From: Corella eumyota | Lineage: Eukaryota > Chordata > Ascidiacea > Phlebobranchia > Corellidae | Assembly (NCBI GenBank): GCA_963082875.1 | Contig: OY720101.1 | Coordinates: forward strand, 6,944,001 to 7,008,000 | DNA length: 64,000 nt | Reading direction: 5' to 3' | Part shown: piece after piece, positions 33,330 to 46,350 of the stretch | Layout: every line of letters starts with the position of its first letter | How positions within the stretch are numbered: position 1 is the stretch's first letter | The notes under the pieces: generated by a model | What the model was told of the DNA's origin: nothing | Seen by the model: only the letters and a program-made list of their open reading frames with translations | Databases searched by the model: none | Position numbers and translations under genes: made by a program

Positions 33330-34769
33330 GTACCACGAATCCTACATATAATACATTGCAATACGTTTAACTTATAAATTATGTGATAAAGATAACGGTG
33401 TAAACACGTGACTAGGAACAGATAACACTTAGCGTAAACAAAAAAATGGCGGATTCGTTACACTCTTTCCCTCTCGATAGTAAGAAAAACATGTAATAAA
33501 GGGAAAAAAACGAATACGCAAATATATTAACAGAGTTTGTGTAAACGTGCTCTGCTTACTACCATCGGTTTGTTTCGCCACTTTGATTTTTTAATCTAAT
33601 ACGTAGATTTTTTAAGCTTCTGCGTTATAACAAGTTAAGCGAGAGTCTTTTTGTAAATTTTGCACCTTAATTTTATCACAAAGCACAGCGGTCTCTCCGG
33701 AGAATAAAAGCTGCAATACTTCATGTTGGTTTCTTTTCCTTACCTTGCAACCAACACACTTTTTAATATATTTAAAAACATCAGATTTTATTGAAATCCA
33801 ATAAAAACGCTTTCGCAATAACCTCAGCGTTGACATCGTTGACTTGCTCGTCTTTGAACTATCTTCACTTGATCTAGTGTGCGATATTCCGTTAGTGGTT
33901 AAATCAACTCTATACAATTGTTCGTAGAGCTGCCCCGTCTCCAAAGCATTTTCTATTGTAGATGGTGATGTGTGATAAATGGCGGAATGCAACTCACTGT
34001 CGTTTTTAATTGCATTTAAAAAGCAATTTAGTTTCAGTTTTTCTAGTTCTTCTTTTCTTGAATTTTGATAAATCGGAGAATATTGAATCATAGTTAATAT
34101 GTCACTGGCAAATACGTCTAAAGGTTCGTTAACTCCTCGTTTTCTTCTATGTAGCTCATTAAGTCGGTTCAAATTTGGGGCAGAAAAACGTTTTCTTAGT
34201 TTTTCTGTTAGAACTGTCACCAAAGCTCGGTCACTTCCGGCTAAGTTCGTAACGATGCTTGCAGCCTTGCCTTATAGACGAAGTGCAAGCCTGTAGCCAC
34301 TTTTTCTGGCATCCCATCCGTTGGCGTTTGCTATGAGGTTGAAATTTATCAGATATTCCTCAACGTCTGTGTCACCTGTGTATTTTTCTAGCGCTTGGTT
34401 GCTGTTAAGCTCTAGTGATTGGCACACCGTTCTCAAGCCCAATTCTTTTTTCAGATAGGCTATAGTTCCCTTTTAATTGCTCGTAGTTCTTGTTCAACTA
34501 CGTTCTTGATTTCGATCGACAACGATGATTTAAAATAATGGTCCATTTTTTAGATATTTTTATATATTTAACAAGTGTTAATCTAACGATCGTTCACAAG
34601 CTTGTACCACGAATCCTACATATAATACATTGCAATACGTTTAACTAATAAATCACGTGATACAGTCCACGTGATAGAGATAACGGTGTAAACACGTGAC
34701 TTGAGGTGTAAACACGTGATTAGGAACAGATAACACTTAGCTTAACAAGAAAATGGCGGATTCGTTACA
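33330..34769 (-). mobile_element. broken LTR retroelement (Ty3/gypsy-like), unit 1/2 junction
   Basis: LTR-like direct repeats lie at 33330-33462 and 34603-34769. On the minus strand they begin TGTAACGAATCCGCC and end GGATTCGTGGTACA. The internal part holds a gag-like region followed by an integrase zinc-finger-like region (words KRFYWISIKSDVFKYIKKC and CKVRKRN). No reverse transcriptase or protease part was recognised. The element is broken, with a few breaks, and looks like a non-autonomous relic. The LTRs differ at several sites, including length, so the original insertion is not very recent. Its right end sits exactly where the next unit begins. Confidence 0.8.
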
Positions 34770-34793
34770 AAACTGCATTTGAAAACATCATGC

Positions 34794-36079
34794 TTAAATA
34801 TTCATGGTCTTTTGGGTGTGATATATTTCTTTTTTGTCCTGGCTTATCAAGAACAAAATAGCAGCTGTTAGAATAAAGCAGAAAGCTGCCCAGGCTATTC
34901 CGTAACCCCAGCTAAACCAAAAGAACGAGTAGAAGGGCAAGTCGTTGAGAAACATGATCGGAAAAAGAATGACTGCAACCAGCACTGCAATGGCTAAAAA
35001 AAACGTAAATTGTCGTTACTTAAAAGTAAAAATCAATTGGGGAATTATGTAGTTACCAAAATTTTATTAAGAAAAATAAAAACTTGAAGTCAATTGTGAA
35101 AATGTAGCCTGACAATCTTATTAGTAATGTTTTATCCTACAAAACTACATCGACTAGTCAATTTTACTAAAAGACAACTTTACCATGAACAACTTAAACT
35201 GACAACAAACTAACCCTTAAAGGTTTAATTTGTTAAAATATACCAAAAAAGGGTGTAAGTTCCAATGGTTTGTCTAAAGCTAAGTTGTCGAAGGGTTGAG
35301 TTGTCTTAAAATTCGGTACTACATGATTAAGTTCTTAGAACCCAATTGACTAAAACCATGAATCTTACAATTTTGGCTCACGACAATTGACAATAAATGG
35401 TAAATAAAAGTCATAACTTACCTGCAACAACAAGAATTATCGCTGCAATTTTGTACATAAATCTCCATTCTCGTTTACAATAAGCTACGACGCCAATTAT
35501 GAACGCTATTATGGTCGCAATAAACGGAATGACGATTAGAGCTTAAACCACTGACACATAACCTGTAGGCATAAAACATTAATTAATTATCCATATTTTT
35601 AAAAATTATATTAAATAATTGACTAAAGTGATTTTTTAAAAAAAGCTATAGCTTTGTTTGTAGTTGACTTGTATTTAATTGTGAATTGTAAGATAATAAG
35701 CAGTAAATGTTACCGGGGAAAAGTAGATTAAGTTTTAAAATAAACTAAATAGAATACAAAAGGTAAAACTAAAATTTTATTCAATGACACACTACATTTT
35801 AGCTTAATAGCAACTTTGCTAACAGAAAAAACTAGGTTTTTAATATTGTTTACCTCCTCTTTGTGCAGCTTCCTGGCACTCGTATTCAATGTCGTCAATT
35901 GACTCTTGGGTGGCACCTCGCGGTAGGTATCTTTGGCATTGAGTGGAATCGTCGCTCACCACCCAATCTCGAAGTGCCATGGAAAAAATAAAGCAAATAA
36001 TTCCACACAGTAAATTTGCCAAGCCAATCAACTTTAAAGGCCTTAACCAAGATATCTCGATGATTACTTCTTTGCCCAT
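34794..36079 (-). pseudogene. TMEM47-like pseudogene, unit 2
   Basis: Exon equivalents: 35854-36079, 35422-35562 and 34794-34993, with splice sites kept. Compared with the intact unit 1 gene, exon 1 has a 30-bp in-frame deletion removing KDFNFYMGLW, which includes the GLW signature of the first extracellular loop. Exon 2 has a TAA stop (35543-35545) in place of Gln before TM2. The product would be cut after about 81 residues, so this is a pseudogene unless read-through or another start is used. Exon 3 still encodes the same 63 residues as unit 1, so decay is recent. Confidence 0.85.
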
Positions 36080-37296
36080 TTTTACAAATAATTTAAACCT
36101 CTAAATAGATTTTAAACAGAAAAAAGTTTTTTTGTCAGAAATTTTACATAGCGGTAACTAAATAAATTATACGGCATAATTATGTGTTGGCATAGTTATG
36201 TCATATGTATTTTTAAAGTGACTTTTAAAAGTATAGACAGCAGTTGTTGTTATGAATAATAAATATCAAATCAATCGATATTTTCTCCTTTACAACTCTT
36301 TTAGTTAATAATTTCCAATGTTCGCCTACGATAAATACCACTTAAAAACAAACTTTAACACAAAAAACTGCAACTGATTATACAGGGTGTGTTTAATTTA
36401 CCTAAATTAAAAGTTCTACATAACAATATCTGAAAGCCGATACGTTTATTTGAATGTAACTTTTTTTAAAGAACTGTTTAAACTTTTAACTAAAGTAGAT
36501 CAACCAAAGCATCAGCTGTTACCACTTATCTGCTTCTGCGATTTCTATTTTGTTTACGCGTAAGTTAGACCTCATTAAATTGATAATAACATTCCTTGGC
36601 CAACTGCTTTTACAATTAACACAACGCATTTTAAGCACTATCATATAATATCACGCTAAAATACTAAACTGTCTCTGGGCGAACTCAAAAATAAATAAAG
36701 TTTAGCTAAGGTTGTGTTTACTTTGCCAACTTATACAAAGGTTAGACGGCTCGCGAATAAGCGTTACTACACAAAATAGATTGAAGCAGTCTTTCTGGCT
36801 GTGCGGTTGGCTTAGTGAACGCTTCGGGCCTGCGCTTACGCAAAATTAAACATTCTACCTGGTCGCTCAACCGTACAGGCTAAACTATAACGAAATATTG
36901 TAGTAACATTAACTTATAATTGGCCAATTTACAAATGTATAAAAAATATTGGATACGCTACGAATAATTCGCGCGGATTACATAATTTGTATTTATAGGC
37001 TGATGCATTTTAACTTTGAATTCCCTAATGACAAAATGCAGATGTCGCATCAGTTAACCTAATAGCATGAAACTTTTTTATGAGAACACATAAATAACAA
37101 AAATAAATATTACTAGCATAACAAAAAACATTTTCTTCCGAACTTAGTTAAAATGAATTGACTTTAAAAATGAAGTAAATTTTAGATTGTAATTGCCCTA
37201 CTTGTTACTTGTTTAACAAACACTATGGATTCAATTTAAGCCATTGTTTTTTTTTATTTGAATTAACTATAAAACCTAACAAAAAAAATTGCGTAA

Positions 37297-37620
37297 TTAT
37301 GGTTCGAAATCTTAGATTTCGAAACATATTGTTATTGTCAGTGTATTTATTATTATGGTTCGAAATATTAGATTTCGAAACATATTGTTATTGTCAGTGT
37401 ATTTATTATTATGGTTCGAAATCTTAGATTTTGAAACATATTGTTATTGTCAGTGTATTTATTATGGTTCGAAATCTTAGATTTCGAAACACATTGTTAT
37501 TGTCAAGGTATTTATTATTATGGTTCGAAATCTTAGATTTTGAAACGTATTGTTATTGTCAGTGTATTTAATATTATGGTTCGAAATCTTAGATTTCGAA
37601 ACATATTGTTATTGTCAGTA
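37297..37620. repeat. palindromic minisatellite, unit 2
   Basis: Six copies of the unit with arms TTCGAAATCT / AGATTTCGAA; unit 1 has about eight. Confidence 0.9.
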
Positions 37621-37729
37621 TTATTATTATTCTTCAGATTAATCTTTTCCAGTGTCTTATAAGCCGTAAATTTTGAGTTAAAATAACTTTTGTTCTAAAA
37701 CATTAGCAGTTCTGAAATTTTAGTATGTT

Positions 37730-39060
37730 GTTTATTATTATATCGTGTTTCAATCCTCCTATTTTGGTAATTTAAATATTACTTATTAGTAATTAATGGA
37801 TGTTTGTTTATTAAAATTTAGGGATCGTTATTATTTTGATAAAATATGGTCAGTTATATATCATAATATTAATAAATCAAAAATGGATTAAAAATTTAAT
37901 TTTAGTTTGTTTATTATATTTATATGCTTGTTTGTTTATTAAAAATTTAAGGTTGTTGTTAATTTTTCAAATTTTTGTCACTTGAATATCATGATATTAG
38001 TAACTCAAAAATGAAATAAAATTTTAATTTTTATCACTTATTACAAATTAATAGGTGTTTATTTAGTAAAATTTAACGATTGTTATTAATTTTTTAAATC
38101 TGGTCAATTGTATATATCATGATATTGGTAACTCAAAAATAAATTAAAATTTTAATTTTTATAACTAATTACCGAGTAATAGGTATTTGTTTATTGAAAT
38201 TTAAAAGTTGTTTTTATTTTTTTAAATCTTAGTCAATTGTATATCATGATATTAGTTAAATAAAAACAAGTTAAAAAATTAATTTTGGTATGTTTTTCAT
38301 ATTAAATAGCTTGTTTATTAAATAAAATTTAGGGACTGTTATTAAAGCGCAGAATAATAAAAAAATTTAATTTTTTAGTCTAATAATTACAAAAAGGTAT
38401 ACATAATATTTGCTTAATTAGTTCAGGTATTATTTTTAATTAAGTAATGTTTATGCAAAAATTTATTCACAATAAAGAATAATTTTAAAAATAATCAAAT
38501 AATTTCGAACCATTTTTTATTTATCAAATAAATCTAGTTGTTTTTATTCTTTCTAGTCAGAATTTTGAAAGACGATTACTTTTGTTCTTTAAAACTAAAA
38601 GTTCTAAATTTTTAGTATGTTTATTATTATCCCAACGAATCGCAAACCTCCTATTTACGACATTTAATTATCACTAATTACTTATTAATAGGTGTTTGTT
38701 TATTAAAATTTAAAGGTTGTTATTAATTTTTAAAATTTTGGTCGGTTATATCTTATAATATTTATAATTCGAAAATGAAATAAAAAATAATTCTTGTTTG
38801 TTTGTTATATTTAAATGCTGGTTTATATAAGTAGTTAAAAAACATATTAGAAAAATAATTTTTGTTTATTTAATAAAAATCAAAAATCAATTTTAGGAAT
38901 TTAAAATTTACTATTATTTATATCCTAATATTACTAACTTAAAACTGGGTTAAATATTAGTTTTTGTTTGTGTTATATATATAAATTCTTGTTTGTTTAT
39001 TAAAAATCAAAGGTTTGTAATATTCTTAGTTAATGTTTATGCATATCTTTTTTTATTTAT
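37730..39060. repeat. AT-rich diverged satellite, unit 2
   Basis: Roughly 130-bp diverged direct repeats built on words such as TAATAGGTGTTTGTTTATT, AAATTTAAAGGTTGTTATTAA, TATATCATGATATTAGTAAC and TCAAAAATGAAATAAAATTT. Units 3 and 4 have the same block. In unit 1 only the last part (from about 30265) is present. Confidence 0.75.
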
Positions 39061-39338
39061 AAAAATTTATGTTAAAAATAATCAAATAATTCCATACCAT
39101 ATTTTATTCATCAAATAAATCTAGTTAAATATTGGTTTACATAGTGGTATTGTTACAAATATTAAGAGATATTCAGAAAGATTTTTTTATTTCATCTCTT
39201 TTTCGAAAAAAAATTCTTGGCTATTAAATTAAAATCTAAAAAATGCGAATGCGAAGAAAATAAAAATATGTAAGCACAACAGCTTAAAATAAAAATAAAA
39301 CAGATGATACCGTGAACTAAATATAAATTGAAGTTCGG

Positions 39339-41206
39339 TCAGTCAGATTGGAAACGCACCACTTGATATAAAGCAACATCAATTGTTTTAACTTTCGAAA
39401 TTGGATAGAACCCGTTCAATTTTGTGCGCTGGTTCTCCCCATACAAGTAATGAGGTTTTGCATATTTAACTTTCGAAGTTAATCTATCACCAACTTCCAT
39501 TTCCAGTTCGTTTTCCGTTTCTTTTTTATGTTGTTCAATAGCTTGATAGATGCGCGAATAAGAACCAGCGAACTGATAGTCTGCGTCAATCGATAAAATA
39601 CGTGATTCTGGGTCGTTGTGTTTGAGGTGCATCATTTCGTAAAGTAAACGGCCAATCTGCACATAGACACAGAGAACAGGTCTTAAATTTGTGTTTGTCA
39701 AATCACATTTGATATACCTGTTTAAGTTTATCCTTGCTAGATAAATACATTGTCAGTTTTTGGGCATATTTCCTTATGAAATAATAATATTTTAAATGTT
39801 ACAAGATGTACTAAATTTGTTAAGTATTTGTTGACATTTAGAAAAACAATGATCTACTTACATTAGATGTATATGTACAAACAATGTAATCGCATTCCGA
39901 TAATAAGAACACATCTAAGGTGATTGCCAACGATCCGTTAAACGAATTTCTTTTATGAACTTGAGCATTCTTGATATTATGATCGTCGTAAATAAATTCG
40001 TAGTCTGGATAGCTATAAAATCGAGCATTAAAATATTTATAAATATGTTATTGTAAAATTTATAATACCTTGATTATAGTTTTACTGCGTTTGTAAGCTT
40101 AAAATAATGACTGGTTATATACCTAAAAAAAACTCTGCCTTGGAAAACTTAACTAGATGACAATTTAGCTCAAAAGTTTGTTTTATGATGTACACAAAAC
40201 AGATAAATCTGTTTTTAGGTTTGTTCTTTAGAAATATGTAGACTTTCAATTAAATTTTCTTCGGTTTTAATTAACATGAAGCCTCATAAAATATAATAAA
40301 CTAACCTTGTCCGGAGTTCGTTTATAGCGGACGGATCATCAGTTGCCAAATAAACTCTTCTAAACTTTGGTTCTTTATGGAAAGGGTTAGAATAGTACTC
40401 GTCATACCACTCTATTACGTGTATCATGTACTTGTCGTTTGACTGGTATTTTGATTCTTTAAGGATTTTGTCAGTTCTTCTAATATGGATTCTAAAAAAA
40501 TATAATATGTTGATTTAACATCTTATATTTAATATTTTCAAACATTATAAACTCACCCGACTATTGGCTGTTGGAAATTTAGAATTTTCATTTGATTTTT
40601 TATTGCTTCCTGCGTCTTTTTGGTTGGCCTCATTAAATATTTAACAATCTGCCCAGTCCACCATACCGCAGGATCACCGGTGAAGTCTTTGTCTAATAGA
40701 TTAAGTATTTGGGGAGGCACATGACCAGGTTCAAACAGTGATGTTTGTTTTCTATTATAAGTTAGAATTACATTTTGGTCGCTTGCGATTTCGGTGTTGT
40801 TTTGTGCTGTAAAATAAAAATATTAATTTTAGTTCAGCTTAGCAAGTATTTTATTTACTAAACATCCCGAAGCGCAAAAAAAATTTGAGAATTACCATTC
40901 CATTGTACCTCTGCATTTTGGATTGCTTGCTGCATGTATGGTTGACAAGTCTCGGTTTCACGCTGAAAAAGTCCTTCTCCGTATAGAGATAAAAATGGAG
41001 CATCTAAAACTAAAGTTCGGTTGGAAGTCACCGACATTGTCAGACATATTGCATAATAATGAATTTGACATATAAGCCCGCAGTCCTTATGTCCTACAGG
41101 ACATATTGCCTTTCTTGCCGATTTGCAATCAGTTGGGTTCTGAAAAAATGTGGCAATTTGTTTAAAATACTTTGTTAGTAATGTTGTTTAGTTGGATAAC
41201 ATGTTC

Positions 41207-41243
<37 letters not shown>

Positions 41244-41756
41244 CGAGTTTACTGTAGTGAGCTACAAATAACCCCCAATAAGTAACGACTGATTTTATGG
41301 TAAAACGATTTAAGTATACCACACATAGCGGTGAATAGCGTTCAACTAGTTTATACTACCATACATTTAAAAGCAACTTAACAACTAACTTTAAGCGGCA
41401 AAATATCCTTGACTTAACAAAATAACTATGACTAGATTAAACTTAGCGTTTACTTGTATCTTATGAATGGCCTCTTGAATTGTATTTGTATTAATGCTTT
41501 TGTTTTGAATTTTCGGAAACTCTTCATACACCAAGGGGGATTGGCTTCTGGGCGTTATAGCAAGTAAAGTATTACTGTGAAAAGATATAGATAGTTTAAT
41601 ATATTTACCTGATAACTTTTCGTTTATTTTTTTATACAATACTTGATGCACTTACCTTGAATGATTGTTATGCTGAATAACAACATACAAAAAAAGATTT
41701 GCTAGAGAAAAAAGGGCAAAGAACAGATAAATTCGGTTATATATTAATATTTTCAT
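39339..41756 (-). CDS. FUT8: FUT8-like alpha-1,6-fucosyltransferase, unit 2
   Basis: Exons: 41656-41756, 41454-41574, 40896-41139, 40557-40806, 40306-40491, 39862-40012 and 39339-39656, giving 456 residues. Open throughout, with the signal anchor, IHIRRTDK, ATDDPS, CTYTSN and SH3-like tail kept. Differences from unit 1 include a 3-bp shorter stretch in exon 4 (LTYNRKQT for LTLYYIKQT) and several substitutions (for example YLATDD for YVATDD, and VVRFQSD for HVRFQSD). Probably functional. The (TA)n run in intron 2 is 6 bp longer than in unit 1. Confidence 0.92.
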
Positions 41757-41950
41757 ACTAATTAAGTCTTTCTTAAAACTTATTCTAAAATTGTCTCTAT
41801 GGCTTTTGCAGCACCTACACCATAGTCTGTTGTCTATATTACGGAGTTTAGAATGGAGTTATATAACAGGATACTGTGGCGTTTATTTGCCTAATAGTCT
41901 TTTGTATGAAAGCCTTGCGAGAAGCTTCACAAACAATCGTTTACCAGCTG

Positions 41951-43390
41951 GTACCACGAATCCTACATATAATACATTGCAATACGTTTAACTTATAAAT
42001 TATGTGATAAAGATAACGGTGTAAACACGTGACTAGGAACAGATAACACTTAGCGTAAACAAAAAAATGGCGGATTCGTTACACTCTTTCCCTCTCGATA
42101 GTAAGAAAAACATGTAATAAAGGGAAAAAAACGAATACGCAAATATATTAACAGAGTTTATGTAAACGTGCTCTGCTTACTACCATCGGTTTGTTTCGCC
42201 ACTTTGATTTTTTAATCTAATACGTAGATTTTTTAAGCTTCTACGTTATAACAAGTTAAGCGAGAGTCTTTTTGTAAATTTTGCACCTTAATTTTATCAC
42301 AAAGCACAGCGGTCTCTCCGGAGAATAAAAGCTGCAATACTTCATGTTGGTTTCTTTTCCTTACCTTGCAACCAACACACTTTTTAATATATTTAAAAAC
42401 ATCAGATTTTATTGAAATCCAATAAAAACGCTTTCGCAATAACCTCAGCGTTGACATCGTTGACTTGCTCGTCTTTGAACTATCTTCACTTGATCTAGTG
42501 TGCGATATTCCGTTAGTGGTTAAATCAACTCTATACAATTGTTCGTAGAGCTGCCCCGTCTCCAAAGCATTTTCTATTGTAGATGGTGATGTGTGATAAA
42601 TGGCGGAATGCAACTCACTGTCGTTTTTAATTGCATTTAAAAAGCAATTTAGTTTCAGTTTTTCTAGTTCTTCTTTTCTTGAATTTTGATAAATCGGAGA
42701 ATATTGAATCATAGTTAATATGTCACTGGCAAATACGTCTAAAGGTTCGTTAACTCCTCGTTTTCTTCTATGTAGCTCATTAAGTCGGTTCAAATTTGGG
42801 GCAGAAAAACGTTTTCTTAGTTTTTCTGTTAGAACTGTCACCAAAGCTCGGTCACTTCCGGCTAAGTTCGTAACGATGCTTGCAGCCTTGCCTTATAGAC
42901 GAAGTGCAAGCCTGTAGCCACTTTTTCTGGCATCCCATCCGTTGGCGTTTGCTATGAGGTTGAAATTTATCAGATATTCCTCAACGTCTGTGTCACCTGT
43001 GTATTTTTCTAGCGCTTGGTTGCTGTTAAGCTCTAGTGATTGGCACACCGTTCTCAAGCCCAATTCTTTTTTCAGATAGGCTATAGTTCCCTTTTAATTG
43101 CTCGTAGTTCTTGTTCAACTACGTTCTTGATTTCGATCGACAACGATGATTTAAAATAATGGTCCATTTTTTAGATATTTTTATATATTTAACAAGTGTT
43201 AATCTAACGATCGTTCACAAGCTTGTACCACGAATCCTACATATAATACATTGCAATACGTTTAACTAATAAATCACGTGATACAGTCCACGTGATAGAG
43301 ATAACGGTGTAAACACGTGACTTGAGGTGTAAACACGTGATTAGGAACAGATAACACTTAGCTTAACAAGAAAATGGCGGATTCGTTACA
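41951..43390 (-). mobile_element. broken LTR retroelement, unit 2/3 junction
   Basis: Same element and same position relative to flanking genes as at 33330-34769, nearly identical in sequence. It was carried by unit duplication rather than inserted independently. Broken, with a few breaks. Confidence 0.8.
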
Positions 43391-43414
43391 AAACTGCATT
43401 TGAAAACATCATGC

Positions 43415-44700
43415 TTAAATATTCATGGTCTTTTGGGTGTGATATATTTCTTTTTTGTCCTGGCTTATCAAGAACAAAATAGCAGCTGTTAGAATAAAGC
43501 AGAAAGCTGCCCAGGCTATTCCGTAACCCCAGCTAAACCAAAAGAACGAGTAGAAGGGCAAGTCGTTGAGAAACATGATCGGAAAAAGAATGACTGCAAC
43601 CAGCACTGCAATGGCTAAAAAAAACGTAAATTGTCGTTACTTAAAAGTAAAAATCAATTGGGGAATTATGTAGTTACCAAAATTTTATTAAGAAAAATAA
43701 AAACTTGAAGTCAATTGTGAAAATGTAGCCTGACAATCTTATTAGTAATGTTTTATCCTACAAAACTACATCGACTAGTCAATTTTACTAAAAGACAACT
43801 TTACCATGAACAACTTAAACTGACAACAAACTAACCCTTAAAGGTTTAATTTGTTAAAATATACCAAAAAAGGGTGTAAGTTCCAATGGTTTGTCTAAAG
43901 CTAAGTTGTCGAAGGGTTGAGTTGTCTTAAAATTCGGTACTACATGATTAAGTTCTTAGAACCCAATTGACTAAAACCATGAATCTTACAATTTTGGCTC
44001 ACGACAATTGACAATAAATGGTAAATAAAAGTCATAACTTACCTGCAACAACAAGAATTATCGCTGCAATTTTGTACATAAATCTCCATTCTCGTTTACA
44101 ATAAGCTACGACGCCAATTATGAACGCTATTATGGTCGCAATAAACGGAATGACGATTAGAGCTTAAACCACTGACACATAACCTGTAGGCATAAAACAT
44201 TAATTAATTATCCATATTTTTAAAAATTATATTAAATAATTGACTAAAGTGATTTTTTAAAAAAAGCTATAGCTTTGTTTGTAGTTGACTTGTATTTAAT
44301 TGTGAATTGTAAGATAATAAGCAGTAAATGTTACCGGGGAAAAGTAGATTAAGTTTTAAAATAAACTAAATAGAATACAAAAGGTAAAACTAAAATTTTA
44401 TTCAATGACACACTACATTTTAGCTTAATAGCAACTTTGCTAACAGAAAAAACTAGGTTTTTAATATTGTTTACCTCCTCTTTGTGCAGCTTCCTGGCAC
44501 TCGTATTCAATGTCGTCAATTGACTCTTGGGTGGCACCTCGCGGTAGGTATCTTTGGCATTGAGTGGAATCGTCGCTCACCACCCAATCTCGAAGTGCCA
44601 TGGAAAAAATAAAGCAAATAATTCCACACAGTAAATTTGCCAAGCCAATCAACTTTAAAGGCCTTAACCAAGATATCTCGATGATTACTTCTTTGCCCAT
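43415..44700 (-). pseudogene. TMEM47-like pseudogene, unit 3
   Basis: Exon equivalents: 44475-44700, 44043-44183 and 43415-43614. It has the same 30-bp deletion of the GLW region and the same exon 2 stop (44164-44166) as unit 2. Confidence 0.85.
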
Positions 44701-45917
44701 TTTTACAAATAATTTAAACCTCTAAATAGATTTTAAACAGAAAAAAGTTTTTTTGTCAGAAATTTTACATAGCGGTAACTAAATAAATTATACGGCATAA
44801 TTATGTGTTGGCATAGTTATGTCATATGTATTTTTAAAGTGACTTTTAAAAGTATAGACAGCAGTTGTTGTTATGAATAATAAATATCAAATCAATCGAT
44901 ATTTTCTCCTTTACAACTCTTTTAGTTAATAATTTCCAATGTTCGCCTACGATAAATACCACTTAAAAACAAACTTTAACACAAAAAACTGCAACTGATT
45001 ATACAGGGTGTGTTTAATTTACCTAAATTAAAAGTTCTACATAACAATATCTGAAAGCCGATACGTTTATTTGAATGTAACTTTTTTTAAAGAACTGTTT
45101 AAACTTTTAACTAAAGTAGATCAACCAAAGCATCAGCTGTTACCACTTATCTGCTTCTGCGATTTCTATTTTGTTTACGCGTAAGTTAGACCTCATTAAA
45201 TTGATAATAACATTCCTTGGCCAACTGCTTTTACAATTAACACAACGCATTTTAAGCACTATCATATAATATCACGCTAAAATACTAAACTGTCTCTGGG
45301 CGAACTCAAAAATAAATAAAGTTTAGCTAAGGTTGTGTTTACTTTGCCAACTTATACAAAGGTTAGACGGCTCGCGAATAAGCGTTACTACACAAAATAG
45401 ATTGAAGCAGTCTTTCTGGCTGTGCGGTTGGCTTAGTGAACGCTTCGGGCCTGCGCTTACGCAAAATTAAACATTCTACCTGGTCGCTCAACCGTACAGG
45501 CTAAACTATAACGAAATATTGTAGTAACATTAACTTATAATTGGCCAATTTACAAATGTATAAAAAATATTGGATACGCTACGAATAATTCGCGCGGATT
45601 ACATAATTTGTATTTATAGGCTGATGCATTTTAACTTTGAATTCCCTAATGACAAAATGCAGATGTCGCATCAGTTAACCTAATAGCATGAAACTTTTTT
45701 ATGAGAACACATAAATAACAAAAATAAATATTACTAGCATAACAAAAAACATTTTCTTCCGAACTTAGTTAAAATGAATTGACTTTAAAAATGAAGTAAA
45801 TTTTAGATTGTAATTGCCCTACTTGTTACTTGTTTAACAAACACTATGGATTCAATTTAAGCCATTGTTTTTTTTTATTTGAATTAACTATAAAACCTAA
45901 CAAAAAAAATTGCGTAA

Positions 45918-46241
45918 TTATGGTTCGAAATCTTAGATTTCGAAACATATTGTTATTGTCAGTGTATTTATTATTATGGTTCGAAATATTAGATTTCGAA
46001 ACATATTGTTATTGTCAGTGTATTTATTATTATGGTTCGAAATCTTAGATTTTGAAACATATTGTTATTGTCAGTGTATTTATTATGGTTCGAAATCTTA
46101 GATTTCGAAACACATTGTTATTGTCAAGGTATTTATTATTATGGTTCGAAATCTTAGATTTTGAAACGTATTGTTATTGTCAGTGTATTTAATATTATGG
46201 TTCGAAATCTTAGATTTCGAAACATATTGTTATTGTCAGTA
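45918..46241. repeat. palindromic minisatellite, unit 3
   Basis: Six copies, identical in arrangement to unit 2. Confidence 0.9.
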
Positions 46242-46350
46242 TTATTATTATTCTTCAGATTAATCTTTTCCAGTGTCTTATAAGCCGTAAATTTTGAGTT
46301 AAAATAACTTTTGTTCTAAAACATTAGCAGTTCTGAAATTTTAGTATGTT

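Larger units (their letters stand above)
27315..34769. repeat. array unit 1 (diverged type)
   Basis: About 7.46 kb. Contents: TMEM47-like gene (-), spacer, palindromic minisatellite, FUT8-like gene (-) and LTR element. It is clearly homologous to units 2-4 but differs at many sites, lacks their AT-rich satellite block of about 1.3 kb and carries the intact TMEM47-like gene. Homology with the next unit starts at the word AAACTGCATTT. Confidence 0.9.
34770..43390. repeat. array unit 2 (8,621 bp)
   Basis: Order as in unit 1: TMEM47-like pseudogene, spacer (36080-37296), palindromic minisatellite, AT-rich satellite, FUT8-like gene, short spacer (41757-41950) and LTR element. In the parts compared it is indistinguishable from unit 3. 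Confidence 0.92.

Noticed and set aside
33148-33351. Plus-strand open frame upstream of FUT8 (and counterparts in other units)
   Set aside because: No similarity to a known family; it crosses into the LTR boundary and its end changes between units.
34099-34296. Plus-strand open frame in the LTR element
   Set aside because: Antisense to the gag-like region; no support as a gene.
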